Notes: a model not told the origin generated them from the letters alone. A stretch of 64,000 nucleotides of DNA from Flammeovirga pectinis (GCF_003970675.1 NZ_CP034562.1:3818001-3882000); one strand, 5' to 3'; positions 36,152-44,173 are shown, numbered from the stretch's first letter. Made by a program: numbers and translations.

Positions 36152-37583
36152 CTCTATTCTTATAGCGTTGATACTCTCTCATTAGTTCATTATAGAGCAT
36201 ATCTCCTATATAATTTGCTCCTTTTCTTGTAAAGTGAGTATAATCTTTACCTGCCCAAGCTGGTTTTTTATCTGCCCATTTTACAATTGAATTCTTACCA
36301 CCCATTGCAAGATATAAATCCCAATAAGCTGCTCCCATTTTGTTTGCTGCTCTTCTTTCTGCAGCTCTAACTGCATCAATATTTGAGTATGATTCAATCT
36401 TTGAACCATTTTTCTTTGCCATATCAGAAACACCAATAATTAATACATTTAATTCTGGTGCCACTTCTTTAAAATACTTTAATTGTCTAACAATTAAACG
36501 CTCATAATAATTATAACTTTTTGCTTCCTGAGGAACTACATTTACACCAAATTGTAACACAAGTAATTTCACTTCCATATTTTCTAATAAAGAGGATAAA
36601 TGCTCCTTTCTTATTTTAGTGAAATCTGTTCCAGAACTACCTCTCATTGGTATGTTATCAACAGCAATACCATTATTACAATCAAAGCTCACTCCGTATA
36701 CTTCTGGAGAAACATCTGATTTAAATTTTAATTCTAACTCTCCTAGAGTGCCTGAGATTGGTAATGTTACAGCTTTTGCTTCAGAAGATGCTTCAATTTC
36801 TTTTGCTTCACCTTCAGCTCCATTCATTTTATAGTCTAACTTTACGTTAGCTACTGTGTTTCTCATATAAACCTTAAAAGCTTCAAAGTTTTTATGAGCT
36901 GTTTTTGAATAAGGAGCTTTCTCAAATAATAGTGTAGCTTCTGTTCCTTCGTAGGTGAAATATTTACCGAAGAAACCATAATCGTTGTGTTTTCCTCTAT
37001 ATTTTTTAGGGCCAAAACATAAAAATTGTTCCCAATTATCACTGTATGTTTGGTCTAAAGTAGTACGCATATTTTTTAATTCAATAATTGGTACTAATCC
37101 AACACCGCAACCTCCAAACTGTTCTTGTAAATTTTTCCTTAACCGCTCTGTCATACGATCTCCCTCTAATTGAGAGTCTCCATAATGTAAAACACGAACC
37201 AATTCGCCCTCATCTGAAATTGATGTTAACCCCTTAAAAAAGTTATCCAAAGCAGACATATCATTATTTGGATATTCAATAGCTACTGCTCCTTTTGGAG
37301 TTCTAACCGATAATGGTTTTTCTTCTATTGGTACCCAAGTTGACGCTTCGTCTACACTCGTCATATCAACAGTTAGTGAATCTTCATCAATATATTCCTC
37401 ATCTATAATTTCTATCTCCTCATTTTCTACAATTAAGCTTTCAGGAAGGACATCGCTTAATGTAGGTACACGAACTGTAGTTCCAAAAACATTTATTTCT
37501 TCTGGAGACATCATTAAAACTAGTCCCATCATTAAGCCGATATAAACGAGTATTTGTAATATCTTAAGAGGCGTAATTTTCAT
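36126..37583 (-). CDS. SGNH-fold periplasmic hydrolase, first of an overlapping pair
   Basis: A 485-residue protein anchored or exported by an N-terminal hydrophobic helix (ILQILVYIGLMMGLVLMM), followed by an acidic linker (ENEEIEIIDEEYIDEDSL). The SGNH blocks are HYGDSQLEGD with Ser137, LQFGVNVV for block III and KDYTHFTRKGA for Asp and His. A carbohydrate-binding-like beta insert lies at about 180-300. The gene is paralogous in layout to the one it overlaps, and the two products may work as a pair. A role in de-O-acetylation or O-acetylation of a cell-wall or secreted polymer is the best family-based guess. Confidence 0.75.
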   Translation of the reverse strand: MKITPLKILQILVYIGLMMGLVLMMSPEEINVFGTTVRVPTLSDVLPESLIVENEEIEIIDEEYIDEDSLTVDMTSVDEASTWVPIEEKPLSVRTPKGAVAIEYPNNDMSALDNFFKGLTSISDEGELVRVLHYGDSQLEGDRMTERLRKNLQEQFGGCGVGLVPIIELKNMRTTLDQTYSDNWEQFLCFGPKKYRGKHNDYGFFGKYFTYEGTEATLLFEKAPYSKTAHKNFEAFKVYMRNTVANVKLDYKMNGAEGEAKEIEASSEAKAVTLPISGTLGELELKFKSDVSPEVYGVSFDCNNGIAVDNIPMRGSSGTDFTKIRKEHLSSLLENMEVKLLVLQFGVNVVPQEAKSYNYYERLIVRQLKYFKEVAPELNVLIIGVSDMAKKNGSKIESYSNIDAVRAAERRAANKMGAAYWDLYLAMGGKNSIVKWADKKPAWAGKDYTHFTRKGANYIGDMLYNELMREYQRYKNRDESELETK

Positions 37584-37672
37584 TGTTTTTATATAGGTTA
37601 TAATTAAGAGTGAAAACGTTCAAAGCACTATAAAAGCATAATTGATAAGTAAAATAGAACTTTTTTTAATTA

Positions 37673-37687
37673 TCAAATACTATTTGA
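37673..37687. promoter_or_regulatory. Perfect palindrome in the divergent promoter region
   Basis: TCAAATA, C, TATTTGA is a perfect 7-bp inverted repeat with a single central base. It lies between the divergent SGNH gene and the free-Met sulfoxide reductase gene and overlaps the TTTG that could serve as the latter's -33 element. It could be an operator; its AT-richness also allows chance. Confidence 0.3.
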
Positions 37688-37717
37688 GTAAATTTTTACA
37701 TTCAGTTTGTAAGTTTG
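37683..37717 (+). promoter_or_regulatory. Promoter of the free-methionine sulfoxide reductase gene
   Basis: TTTG at 37683-37686 and TAAGTTTG at 37710-37717 match the Bacteroidota -33 and -7 elements, although the 23-base spacer is slightly long. The ATG chosen at 37739 follows 21 bases later; a TTG-started frame would begin inside the -7 element. Confidence 0.6.
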
Positions 37718-37738
37718 CAATTATCTAAATTAAAAAAT

Positions 37739-38224
37739 ATGGCTGAAGAACTTTTCATTCCACAAAATAGTAATAAATCAGAAGTTTACGATAGTATTCT
37801 TCCACAAATTAAAGGGCTTACTTCTATAGAAACCGACCTAATTGCCAATTTATCGAATACTTGTGCAGTATTAACCCAAACATTTAATCATTTATGGATA
37901 GGTTTTTACTTAGTCAAGGATGACGAACTAGTTTTGGGACCTTTCCAAGGACCTATAGCGTGTACTCGAATAAAAAAAGGAAAAGGAGTTTGCGGAAGTG
38001 CTTGGGCAGATGCTAAAACCTATATAGTAGATGATGTGGAAGCTTTTCCGGGTCATATTGCTTGTAGTTCAGCTTCTAAATCAGAAATAGTTGTTCCCAT
38101 ACTTAAAAATGATACAGTAGTTGCAGTACTAGATATCGATAGCGATCAAATTGGTACTTTTGATAAAGAAGATCAACTTCACTTAGAAAATCTGGCAGCT
38201 TATTTAGCTAGTAAATGGCAATAA
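37739..38224 (+). CDS. msrC: Free methionine-(R)-sulfoxide reductase (GAF-domain)
   Basis: A 161-residue single GAF-domain enzyme that reduces free methionine-R-sulfoxide. The three functional cysteines are Cys75, Cys85 and Cys109, in ACTRIKKGKGVCGSAW and HIACSSASKSE. Their spacing (10 and 24) equals that of E. coli fRMsr (84, 94, 118). The GAF end VLDIDSDQIGTFDKEDQ is typical. It has its own promoter and a strong terminator right behind it, so it is a one-gene unit likely serving oxidative damage repair. Confidence 0.93.
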   Translation: MAEELFIPQNSNKSEVYDSILPQIKGLTSIETDLIANLSNTCAVLTQTFNHLWIGFYLVKDDELVLGPFQGPIACTRIKKGKGVCGSAWADAKTYIVDDVEAFPGHIACSSASKSEIVVPILKNDTVVAVLDIDSDQIGTFDKEDQLHLENLAAYLASKWQ

Positions 38225-38266
38225 AAAAAGCGTTTCAATCTTATTATTTGATTGAAACGCTTTTTT
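38224..38266. terminator. Bidirectional intrinsic terminator
   Basis: GCGTTTCAATC and GATTGAAACGC form a perfect 11-bp stem with a 9-base loop, with A-run on the left and T-run on the right. It serves msrC on the plus strand and the HAD phosphatase gene on the minus strand. Confidence 0.9.
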
Positions 38267-38284
38267 AATAAAACACATTTTCTA

Positions 38285-38812
38285 TTACTTATCTGCTAGA
38301 ATAATTCTATCTACAGCATCTATTAAGTTTTTAGCATGATGTGTTGCTACTGTATTTTCTACTAATGGATTATCAACTTGTATACGGTATTTAATCCCCA
38401 CTTTTTCAGCTGGAATTAAATCTCTTTCTTTATCACCAATCATCCATGTATTTTCCATATCCGCATTGTACTTATATAATGCTCTCTCAAACATTAAAGT
38501 ACCTGGCTTACGGCTTAAAGAATTAGACCACTTTTCATGTAAAGGAGCATAAAACATATCATCTATTGCATGGTTACACTCTTTTTGTAATGCATCATGA
38601 CAGATAAAAACATCTTCTTTTTTATAAATTCCTTTTACTATTCCAGACTGATTTGTTAAAATAACAAGCTTAAAACCTGCATCTTTTAATTTTTGTAATG
38701 CCTCTGCAACACCTGGTAACACCTCAAATTTTTCTAAAGTATATGCATAATCCACATAATCTTTATTTAAAACGCCATCTCTGTCTAAGAATACACACTT
38801 ATTTTTTTCCAT
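38285..38812 (-). CDS. HAD-IIIA phosphatase, GmhB-like without the zinc-binding cysteines
   Basis: About 175 residues from ATG 38812; the promoter element at 38843-38850 excludes the longer frame. HAD motifs are FLDRDGVLN, VILTNQSGI and MIGDKERDLI. The fold and length match D-glycero-D-manno-heptose-1,7-bisphosphate 7-phosphatase (GmhB). However, the loop that binds zinc in E. coli GmhB (Cys-Pro-His-His ... Cys-x-Cys-Arg) reads APLHEKWSNSLSRKPGT here, with no cysteine. A different sugar or small phosphate substrate is therefore possible. It has its own promoter. Confidence 0.8.
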   Translation of the reverse strand: MEKNKCVFLDRDGVLNKDYVDYAYTLEKFEVLPGVAEALQKLKDAGFKLVILTNQSGIVKGIYKKEDVFICHDALQKECNHAIDDMFYAPLHEKWSNSLSRKPGTLMFERALYKYNADMENTWMIGDKERDLIPAEKVGIKYRIQVDNPLVENTVATHHAKNLIDAVDRIILADK

Positions 38813-38842
38813 TCTTCTATTATATATAGTAATGATATACTG

Positions 38843-38850
38843 CAAATGTA
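38843..38850 (-). promoter_or_regulatory. Probable -7 element of the HAD phosphatase gene (TACATTTG)
   Basis: TACATTTG on the minus strand fits TAnnTTTG and ends 30 bases before the ATG at 38812. It lies just behind the stop of the GT2 gene. Confidence 0.55.
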
Positions 38851-38882
38851 ACAGTTTCTTAGAAATTGTTATTATCAAGAAC

Positions 38883-39872
38883 TTATTCAGGTTTATATAC
38901 TCTGTTTTTCCACTCTATAGGAGGAGTTTTTAATCCATAAAACAACAAGCCGCAGTAAGATATACAGTGGTAAAAATCGAATAAAAATGTTGCTCTCCAA
39001 TGTACTTTTTCTTTTAACTTTTTCTGAATATACACTAAGTAACAACACTTAAATAGATACCCTAAAAGTAAAAAAGCACACATTATTGGAAAGAAAAACA
39101 CCAAAATTAATAAAATTGGATAAAATATAATGTTTAAATAATTTAAAGTTTTTAAAAAAAATGAAAGTTTTTTTGCTCCCTGCATCCACCTCCATCGCTG
39201 TTGTAACCACTCTAAATAAGTTTCCATACCTTCTGTTTTTGCTAATACAGACGCATCAAAAAGTTGATTAAAAGAGCCTTCCTTTTTTATTACTGCATTA
39301 AATAATGCAAAATCTTCTGCTACTGAAAAAGGGATTCCTCTAAAACCATTAACCTCATCAAATTTAGTAGATTTTATACCCATATTATTACCCATTGCAG
39401 TTAATGGAATACCAAAATTAGAAAATATATGTATCTGATTTAAAGCCAACATCCAATCCAATCTTTGGAAATTTAACCATAAAGATTCCCCCTCTACAAT
39501 AGTAACACCAGTAGTAATATCTGCATTTCTTAAAGATAAGAGCATATTTTCCACCCAAGATGGAGGATATACAACATCTGCATCTGCAAATAAATAGTAG
39601 TTTCCACTTGCTAAATCACTTATATAATTAAGTACATTTACCTTGCCTTTGTACTCCTTATTCTGTGGTACAGTAAAAGATTTAATAAACGTATATTCTA
39701 TCTCAAAATCTCTAATTATTTCAGTAGTTAAATCAGTTGATAAATCATTTCCAATTATAATTTCAATACATACATTGTTATTAACTGATTGCTTTATCAA
39801 ACTCTCTAAACACTGTCTAATTGTACCGTCCTCATTACGAGCTGCAATCAAAATACTAACTGTCTGATTCAT
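38883..39872 (-). CDS. Family 2 glycosyltransferase, membrane-bound
   Basis: A 329-residue GT2 protein. The GT-A domain has ILIAARNED at the N-terminus, the donor/metal site ADADVVYP near residue 98, the acceptor region SVAEDFALF near 188 and QQRWRW near 228, which is the Q-x-x-R-W motif of processive-type GT2 enzymes. Three hydrophobic segments follow (IIFYPILLILVFFFPIMCAFLLLGYLF and a later one). It resembles ceramide glucosyltransferase-like or cellulose-synthase-like proteins in Bacteroidota. It stands alone, and the sugar and acceptor are unknown. Confidence 0.8.
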   Translation of the reverse strand: MNQTVSILIAARNEDGTIRQCLESLIKQSVNNNVCIEIIIGNDLSTDLTTEIIRDFEIEYTFIKSFTVPQNKEYKGKVNVLNYISDLASGNYYLFADADVVYPPSWVENMLLSLRNADITTGVTIVEGESLWLNFQRLDWMLALNQIHIFSNFGIPLTAMGNNMGIKSTKFDEVNGFRGIPFSVAEDFALFNAVIKKEGSFNQLFDASVLAKTEGMETYLEWLQQRWRWMQGAKKLSFFLKTLNYLNIIFYPILLILVFFFPIMCAFLLLGYLFKCCYLVYIQKKLKEKVHWRATFLFDFYHCISYCGLLFYGLKTPPIEWKNRVYKPE

Positions 39873-39923
39873 TAAGAATTACTTGATTTGATGTTAATTT
39901 TATCGCTATATCAATAAAACTCA

Positions 39924-39954
39924 TTTGTCCATAAATATAAAGTTGATAAATTTG
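39924..39954 (+). promoter_or_regulatory. Consensus promoter for the Ldh-family dehydrogenase gene
   Basis: TTTG at 39924-39927, a 19-base spacer and TAAATTTG at 39947-39954 form the best full match to the Bacteroidota -33/-7 consensus in this window. The ATG at 40072 lies 117 bases further on, so the leader would be about 110 bases. Confidence 0.6.
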
Positions 39955-40071
39955 TGAACATAACGAGGTGTGATATACAATTTTATTACCTAAAGTTATA
40001 ATCTACATTACACGAACTTCACCTACAAATTCAATTTTTGGAAGGTGTATAATTTAAATTGACAAATTTAT

Positions 40072-41157
40072 ATGTCCGACAATACGAATCTTGTACCATA
40101 CAAAACTCTTTTATCTTTTAGTAAAAATGTATTTCTAGCAATGGGCTGTCCTGAAAAGGATGCTGAATTAGCTTCTAATGTGTTACTATCTGCTGATTTA
40201 AGAGGTGTCGATTCTCATGGTGTTGCTAGATTAATTGGATATGTTAGACTTTGGGAAGCAGGTAGAATAAACCCTACTCCAAAAGTTAAAATTGTACACG
40301 AAACTCCAAGTACTGCTACTGTAGATGGAGATGCAGGACTAGGTTTAGTTGTTGCACCACAAGCAATGCAAATTGCTATTGATAAGGCCGAAAAAGTAGG
40401 CACTGGATGGGTTTCCGTTAAAAACTCTAATCATTATGGAATTGCAGGTTATCATGCTATGATGGCTTTAGAACATGATATGATTGGAATCTCTATGACG
40501 AATGCAAGCCCTTTAGTATCCCCAACTTTCTCTACAGAAAGACTACTTGGTACTAACCCAATAGCAATGGCAATCCCTGCTGGCGAAGAACCTCCATTCG
40601 TAGCTGACTTTGCTACAACTACTGCTGCAAATGGAAAATTAGAGATTCTTCAACGCAAGGAAGAGGATGCTCCTGTTGGTTGGGTGCAAGATAAAGAAGG
40701 TGTTTCTACAACAAATGCTGCTGCTCTAAAAAGTGGCGGAGCATTACTACCATTAGGAAGTGATAGAGTTAGAAGTAGTCATAAAGGGTATTGTTTAGGA
40801 AGTATGGTAGATATTTTATCTTCTGTATTGTCTGGAGCAGGGTATGGGCCATGGGCACCTCCTTTTGTTAGCTTCTTACCGTTACCTGAAGATCCTGTTG
40901 GAGAAGGCTTAGGGCACTTTTTTGGTGCAATGCGTGTAGATGGCTTTAGACCAAAGTCTGAATTTAAATCTCATATGGACAATTGGATCAGAAGATTTAA
41001 AAATGCTGATACTGTTGAAGGACAAGAACGTGTATTGATTCCTGGTGATCCTGAACGTGAAATCCAACATGAAAGACTTACTTTAGGTATTCCTGTACTA
41101 TCACCTGTTATAAAAGATTTAGAAGAAGTAGGAAGCAAATTTAAACTTACACTTTAA
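40072..41157 (+). CDS. Ldh-family (malate/L-lactate/ureidoglycolate-type) dehydrogenase
   Basis: A 361-residue NAD(P)-dependent oxidoreductase of the MDH2/YbiC/ComC family, distinct from the Rossmann-fold LDH/MDH. Landmarks are LRGVDSHGVARL near residue 43, the NSNHYGIAGYHAM catalytic histidine region near 120, TNASPLVSP, LGTNPIAMAIP and SSHKGYCLGSMVDILS near 235. It reduces a 2-oxoacid or oxidises a 2-hydroxyacid; the specific substrate cannot be read from sequence. It is a single-gene unit with a well-formed promoter. Confidence 0.88.
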   Translation: MSDNTNLVPYKTLLSFSKNVFLAMGCPEKDAELASNVLLSADLRGVDSHGVARLIGYVRLWEAGRINPTPKVKIVHETPSTATVDGDAGLGLVVAPQAMQIAIDKAEKVGTGWVSVKNSNHYGIAGYHAMMALEHDMIGISMTNASPLVSPTFSTERLLGTNPIAMAIPAGEEPPFVADFATTTAANGKLEILQRKEEDAPVGWVQDKEGVSTTNAAALKSGGALLPLGSDRVRSSHKGYCLGSMVDILSSVLSGAGYGPWAPPFVSFLPLPEDPVGEGLGHFFGAMRVDGFRPKSEFKSHMDNWIRRFKNADTVEGQERVLIPGDPEREIQHERLTLGIPVLSPVIKDLEEVGSKFKLTL

Positions 41158-41357
41158 ATTAATTTAACTTCAAAATTATAGCAAGACTAGCCTACTACAT
41201 TTTACTTCTAATAATTTTTACTGCGTAATTTAACGACTGTCACGTTACGTACTTTGCTAAAAACGTCTAAATTTCTCTTTTACTTATTCTACTACAGAAA
41301 TAGGTATTGAGCTTATTTTGACGATGATATTTATTTACTATCTAAAACCTAATTGAC

Positions 41358-41927
41358 ATGCTTTATAAGATTAAGCTAAAAAATGCCGATGATCATGTAC
41401 TACTGTCTAGTACAGCTTATGATTTTATTGAAGGGAATGAGTACTATAAACAACTTAAGGTACTCGAAAATTTACGTCTACATGCAAGTGGTTATGTGTT
41501 TTTTCAAAAGAATTATCCTAAGCCAAATGGTGGGTATCAAAACATTACAATTTACTTGCATAAATTAATTGCGGAGAAATATGTTGAGCAACAAGAATCT
41601 CAAAAAAGACTTTTTGTTCGCATAAAAAATGGGAACCCTCTAGATTGTAGAGAAAAAAATCTAGAATGGGCTACTATGGCTGAGTTACGTAGAAACCAGA
41701 AACACCACCATAACAAGACTGGTTATAGAGGGGTTGTTAAGGTAAGTAAGAACACCTACAGGTCTGTTCTTTATTCTAAAGGTGAACGATTTGACCTTGG
41801 GTTATTCCCTAGTGCAGAATCTGCCGCTCAAGCATATAATAAAAAATCACAAGAGCTTTTTGGTAAAACAAAGAGTTTAAACAAAGTAGAAGAAGCTGAT
41901 GAAACTGAAGTAATTACAATTTTATAA
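41358..41927 (+). CDS. AP2-domain protein with decayed HNH-like N-terminal part
   Basis: A 189-residue protein. Residues about 65-110 follow the frame of phage-type HNH endonucleases (LHKLIAEKYV ... NLEWATMAELRRNQ). The usual VNHxDGxxxNN core is replaced by VRIKNGNPLDC, so the catalytic His and Asn are missing. Residues about 115-165 form a good AP2 DNA-binding domain (TGYRGVVKVSKNTYRSVLY, DLGLFPSAESAAQAYN). The N-terminal 60 residues match nothing I know. The most economical reading is a DNA-binding protein derived from an HNH-AP2 homing endonuclease. It stands alone with a good terminator behind it. Confidence 0.72.
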   Translation: MLYKIKLKNADDHVLLSSTAYDFIEGNEYYKQLKVLENLRLHASGYVFFQKNYPKPNGGYQNITIYLHKLIAEKYVEQQESQKRLFVRIKNGNPLDCREKNLEWATMAELRRNQKHHHNKTGYRGVVKVSKNTYRSVLYSKGERFDLGLFPSAESAAQAYNKKSQELFGKTKSLNKVEEADETEVITIL

Positions 41928-41965
41928 AATTTAAAGAGAAATTTTATCGCACTATTTTTCACAAG

Positions 41966-42012
41966 AAGAGATATAACTTTTCCCTTAAAAGGAATGTTGT
42001 ATCTCTTTTTAT
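41966..42012 (+). terminator. Intrinsic terminator after the AP2-domain gene
   Basis: AAGAGATATAAC pairs with GTTGTATCTCTT through one G-U pair, with further pairing inside, followed by TTT and a T-rich stretch on the plus strand. Confidence 0.75.
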
Positions 42013-42075
42013 TTGTAATTTATATAAATTTATTACTCTCATTATCAAATTATAAGGAATTTCATCTTGACATAG

Positions 42076-42093
42076 TGAATAAACAATCATTCA
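42076..42093. promoter_or_regulatory. FadR-like (TetR-type) operator candidate upstream of the amphipathic-helix gene
   Basis: TGAATAAACAATCATTCA matches the Bacillus FadR consensus at 16 of 18 positions, as I remember it, and matches the fadL-side site equally well. It lies 40 bases before the ATG, between a TTGACA-like box (42067-42072) and a weak -7-like TATCTTGC (42098-42105), a position typical of repression. Confidence 0.4.
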
Positions 42094-42132
42094 TGTCTAT
42101 CTTGCATTATCAATAACCTTAAATGTACTGTT

Positions 42133-43158
42133 ATGGCACAACAACGTAAAAAAAGAACAACTTCTACAAGTAGTAACAGTAGAACAAACAAACGTACTAC
42201 TGCCCCTAAAACTACTTCTAAGCCTGAAGTAAAAGTGGAAGATACCGTAAAAAGTAATGTTCAATTAGAAATCAAGGCTACACAAGACTCTAGCAAAAAA
42301 GTAGATGAAAACCCTGATGCTACTGTCTTTACAAAAGTAGAAAATACGGCAAAAGAAACTACTCAAAAAGTTGTTGAGCAAGTAACAGAAACTATTGATT
42401 CTACTACCCAAGTACTTCAAGAAACAAAAGATAAAGTAGAAGAAAAAACTATTGAGGCTGTAAATAAAGGCAAAGAAACGCTTACGGAAGCTACTGAAGT
42501 TGCCGATAATAAAGTTGATGCTTTTATTGATGATAGCTTAAAGGTATCTCATGATATAATTAATGAGGCATCTTCTTTTTCTAAAGAATCACTTTCAACA
42601 GTAAATGAGAAAACTGTTGCTATGATTGATCAAACTGAAGATGCTGCAGGCAGAATTATTACAGAAGCTAGAAGTTTAACTGATTCTGCAATTGAAAATG
42701 TAGAAGAGGCGACAGGTAAAGTATTCTCGTCTGCTAAAGATGTTGTTGATAGTACTTTCTTAAATACAAAAGAAGTGGTTACCTCTTTTGTAAGTAACGG
42801 AAAAACGTTTACGGAAATTGCTTACGAAAAATCTAACGAAACTGTTGATAATGTTATCGATCAAGCAAATACAGCTGTTGATGATACTTTAAGATTTGTA
42901 AAAGAAACGTCGTCTAAAGTATTTACTACTTCTAAAAGTTTTGTAAACGAACCTGTAGAAACAGTTACAGAAGTTGCTACTGATACAAAAGATGCTACTT
43001 CTTCTATTCTATCAGAAATGTCTGATAAAATTATTAGACTGTCTCCTGTTCAAGTACCTAACAAAGATGAAATTGTAGAGACACAAAGTAAGATTAAAAC
43101 ATTTATTCAAAACGGTGCTGCTGCAGCAATTTATCCAGTAGTTCGTTTATTGAAATAA
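42133..43158 (+). CDS. Long amphipathic-helix (LEA/apolipoprotein/phasin-like) protein
   Basis: A 341-residue hydrophilic protein. A basic Thr/Ser/Lys-rich tail (about 1-35) is followed by about 270 residues of repeats of roughly eleven residues. They read like V-x-x-A-x-x-x-V-x-x-x and are rich in Ala, Thr, Glu, Asp and Lys, for example KVEEKTIEAVNKGKETLTEA and SAIENVEEATGKVFSSAKDV. There are no cysteines and no signal peptide. Such patterns form long amphipathic helices as in group-3 LEA proteins, apolipoproteins, perilipins and phasins. Membrane, storage-granule or desiccation functions are possible. The C-terminal 40 residues are more hydrophobic. It is a one-gene unit with a FadR-like site in its promoter. 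Confidence 0.7.
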   Translation: MAQQRKKRTTSTSSNSRTNKRTTAPKTTSKPEVKVEDTVKSNVQLEIKATQDSSKKVDENPDATVFTKVENTAKETTQKVVEQVTETIDSTTQVLQETKDKVEEKTIEAVNKGKETLTEATEVADNKVDAFIDDSLKVSHDIINEASSFSKESLSTVNEKTVAMIDQTEDAAGRIITEARSLTDSAIENVEEATGKVFSSAKDVVDSTFLNTKEVVTSFVSNGKTFTEIAYEKSNETVDNVIDQANTAVDDTLRFVKETSSKVFTTSKSFVNEPVETVTEVATDTKDATSSILSEMSDKIIRLSPVQVPNKDEIVETQSKIKTFIQNGAAAAIYPVVRLLK

Positions 43159-43175
43159 GATATATTTTCTGCAAA

Positions 43176-43213
43176 AAAGAATCCCGACTCAAAAGCAATT
43201 TTAAGTCGGGATT
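43176..43213. terminator. Bidirectional intrinsic terminator
   Basis: AATCCCGACT and AGTCGGGATT form a perfect 10-bp stem with an A-run before and a T-rich stretch after. It separates the amphipathic-helix gene from the converging fmt gene. Confidence 0.85.
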
Positions 43214-43241
43214 TCTTATTTATACTACATTAAATAGTAGT

Positions 43242-44165
43242 CTAGAATTTAGTACCTAAAAGGAAAGCTTTTAATTCCATTCTCTTTTTACCCTGCATTT
43301 GCCATTCATCTACAGAGATAAATCCATCAGCAGTTTTAATATAGAAGTAAGATTTATTATCTGTTACAAACCCATCAGCATTTGCTTCTAAAGTGGCATC
43401 ATAAACCTTAGATACTTTAAATAATTTGTAAGTTTTCCCAAGAATTTCAGTCCAAGCAGCTGGATAAGGTGAAAGCCCTCTAATAAAGTTATAAACTGTT
43501 GCTGTATCTTTAGAAAAATCTACTTTACAGGTCTCTTTAAATATTTTAGGAGCCATTTTAGGTTCTCCAACTATCTTCTGAGGTGTGGTTTCGTAATCAC
43601 CTTTTTCTACTAATTGAACCGTTTTTAAAACAAGTTCACCACCTACTTGCATCAACCTACCGTAAACATCTCCTACAGTATCTTCTTCTAAGATTGGCTC
43701 TTCTTGCTGGAGAATAACATCACCAGTATCAATTTCATGTTGTAAAAAGAAAGTTGTTACACCTGTTACCTTTTCACCATTAATAATTGCCCAATTAATA
43801 GGCGCAGCACCTCTATAATCTGGCAATAAAGAACCATGTAAATTAAAAGTACCAATTCTTGGCATGTCCCAAACAGCTTCTGGAAGCATTCTAAAAGCAA
43901 CCACAATTTGCAGGTCTACTTCTAATGCCTTTAATTCTTGCTGAAACGCTTCATTTTTTAAATTTGTTGGTTGCATAATATGTAAACCAACAGACTCAGC
44001 ATATTGCTTTACTGGAGACGATTGTAATTTACGACCTCTTCCTGCAGGTTTATCAGGAGCTGTAATTACACCAACTACATTGTATCCGTTTTCAACGAGA
44101 ACTTGTAACGAAGGAACGGCAAAATCTGGCGTTCCCATGAATACTATTTTTAAATTCTTTTCCAT
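43242..44165 (-). CDS. fmt: Methionyl-tRNA formyltransferase
   Basis: A 307-residue enzyme that formylates Met-tRNA for translation initiation. It shows VFMGTPDFAVPSL at the N-terminus, TAPDKPAGRGRK, the catalytic FNLHGSLLPDYRGAAPINWAI with Asn and His, and HEIDTGDVI with the active Asp. The C-terminal OB-like domain is present, and length is typical. It follows the TrmH-type methyltransferase gene by 8 bp and is probably co-transcribed with it. Confidence 0.95.
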   Translation of the reverse strand: MEKNLKIVFMGTPDFAVPSLQVLVENGYNVVGVITAPDKPAGRGRKLQSSPVKQYAESVGLHIMQPTNLKNEAFQQELKALEVDLQIVVAFRMLPEAVWDMPRIGTFNLHGSLLPDYRGAAPINWAIINGEKVTGVTTFFLQHEIDTGDVILQQEEPILEEDTVGDVYGRLMQVGGELVLKTVQLVEKGDYETTPQKIVGEPKMAPKIFKETCKVDFSKDTATVYNFIRGLSPYPAAWTEILGKTYKLFKVSKVYDATLEANADGFVTDNKSYFYIKTADGFISVDEWQMQGKKRMELKAFLLGTKF

Positions 44166-44173
44166 ATCAAATA

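Noticed and set aside
41158-41357. Small RNA or gene in the 200-bp gap before the AP2 gene
   Set aside because: No open frame, strong hairpin or exact promoter element was found; only AT-rich sequence with a short ACGT-containing stretch near 41240.
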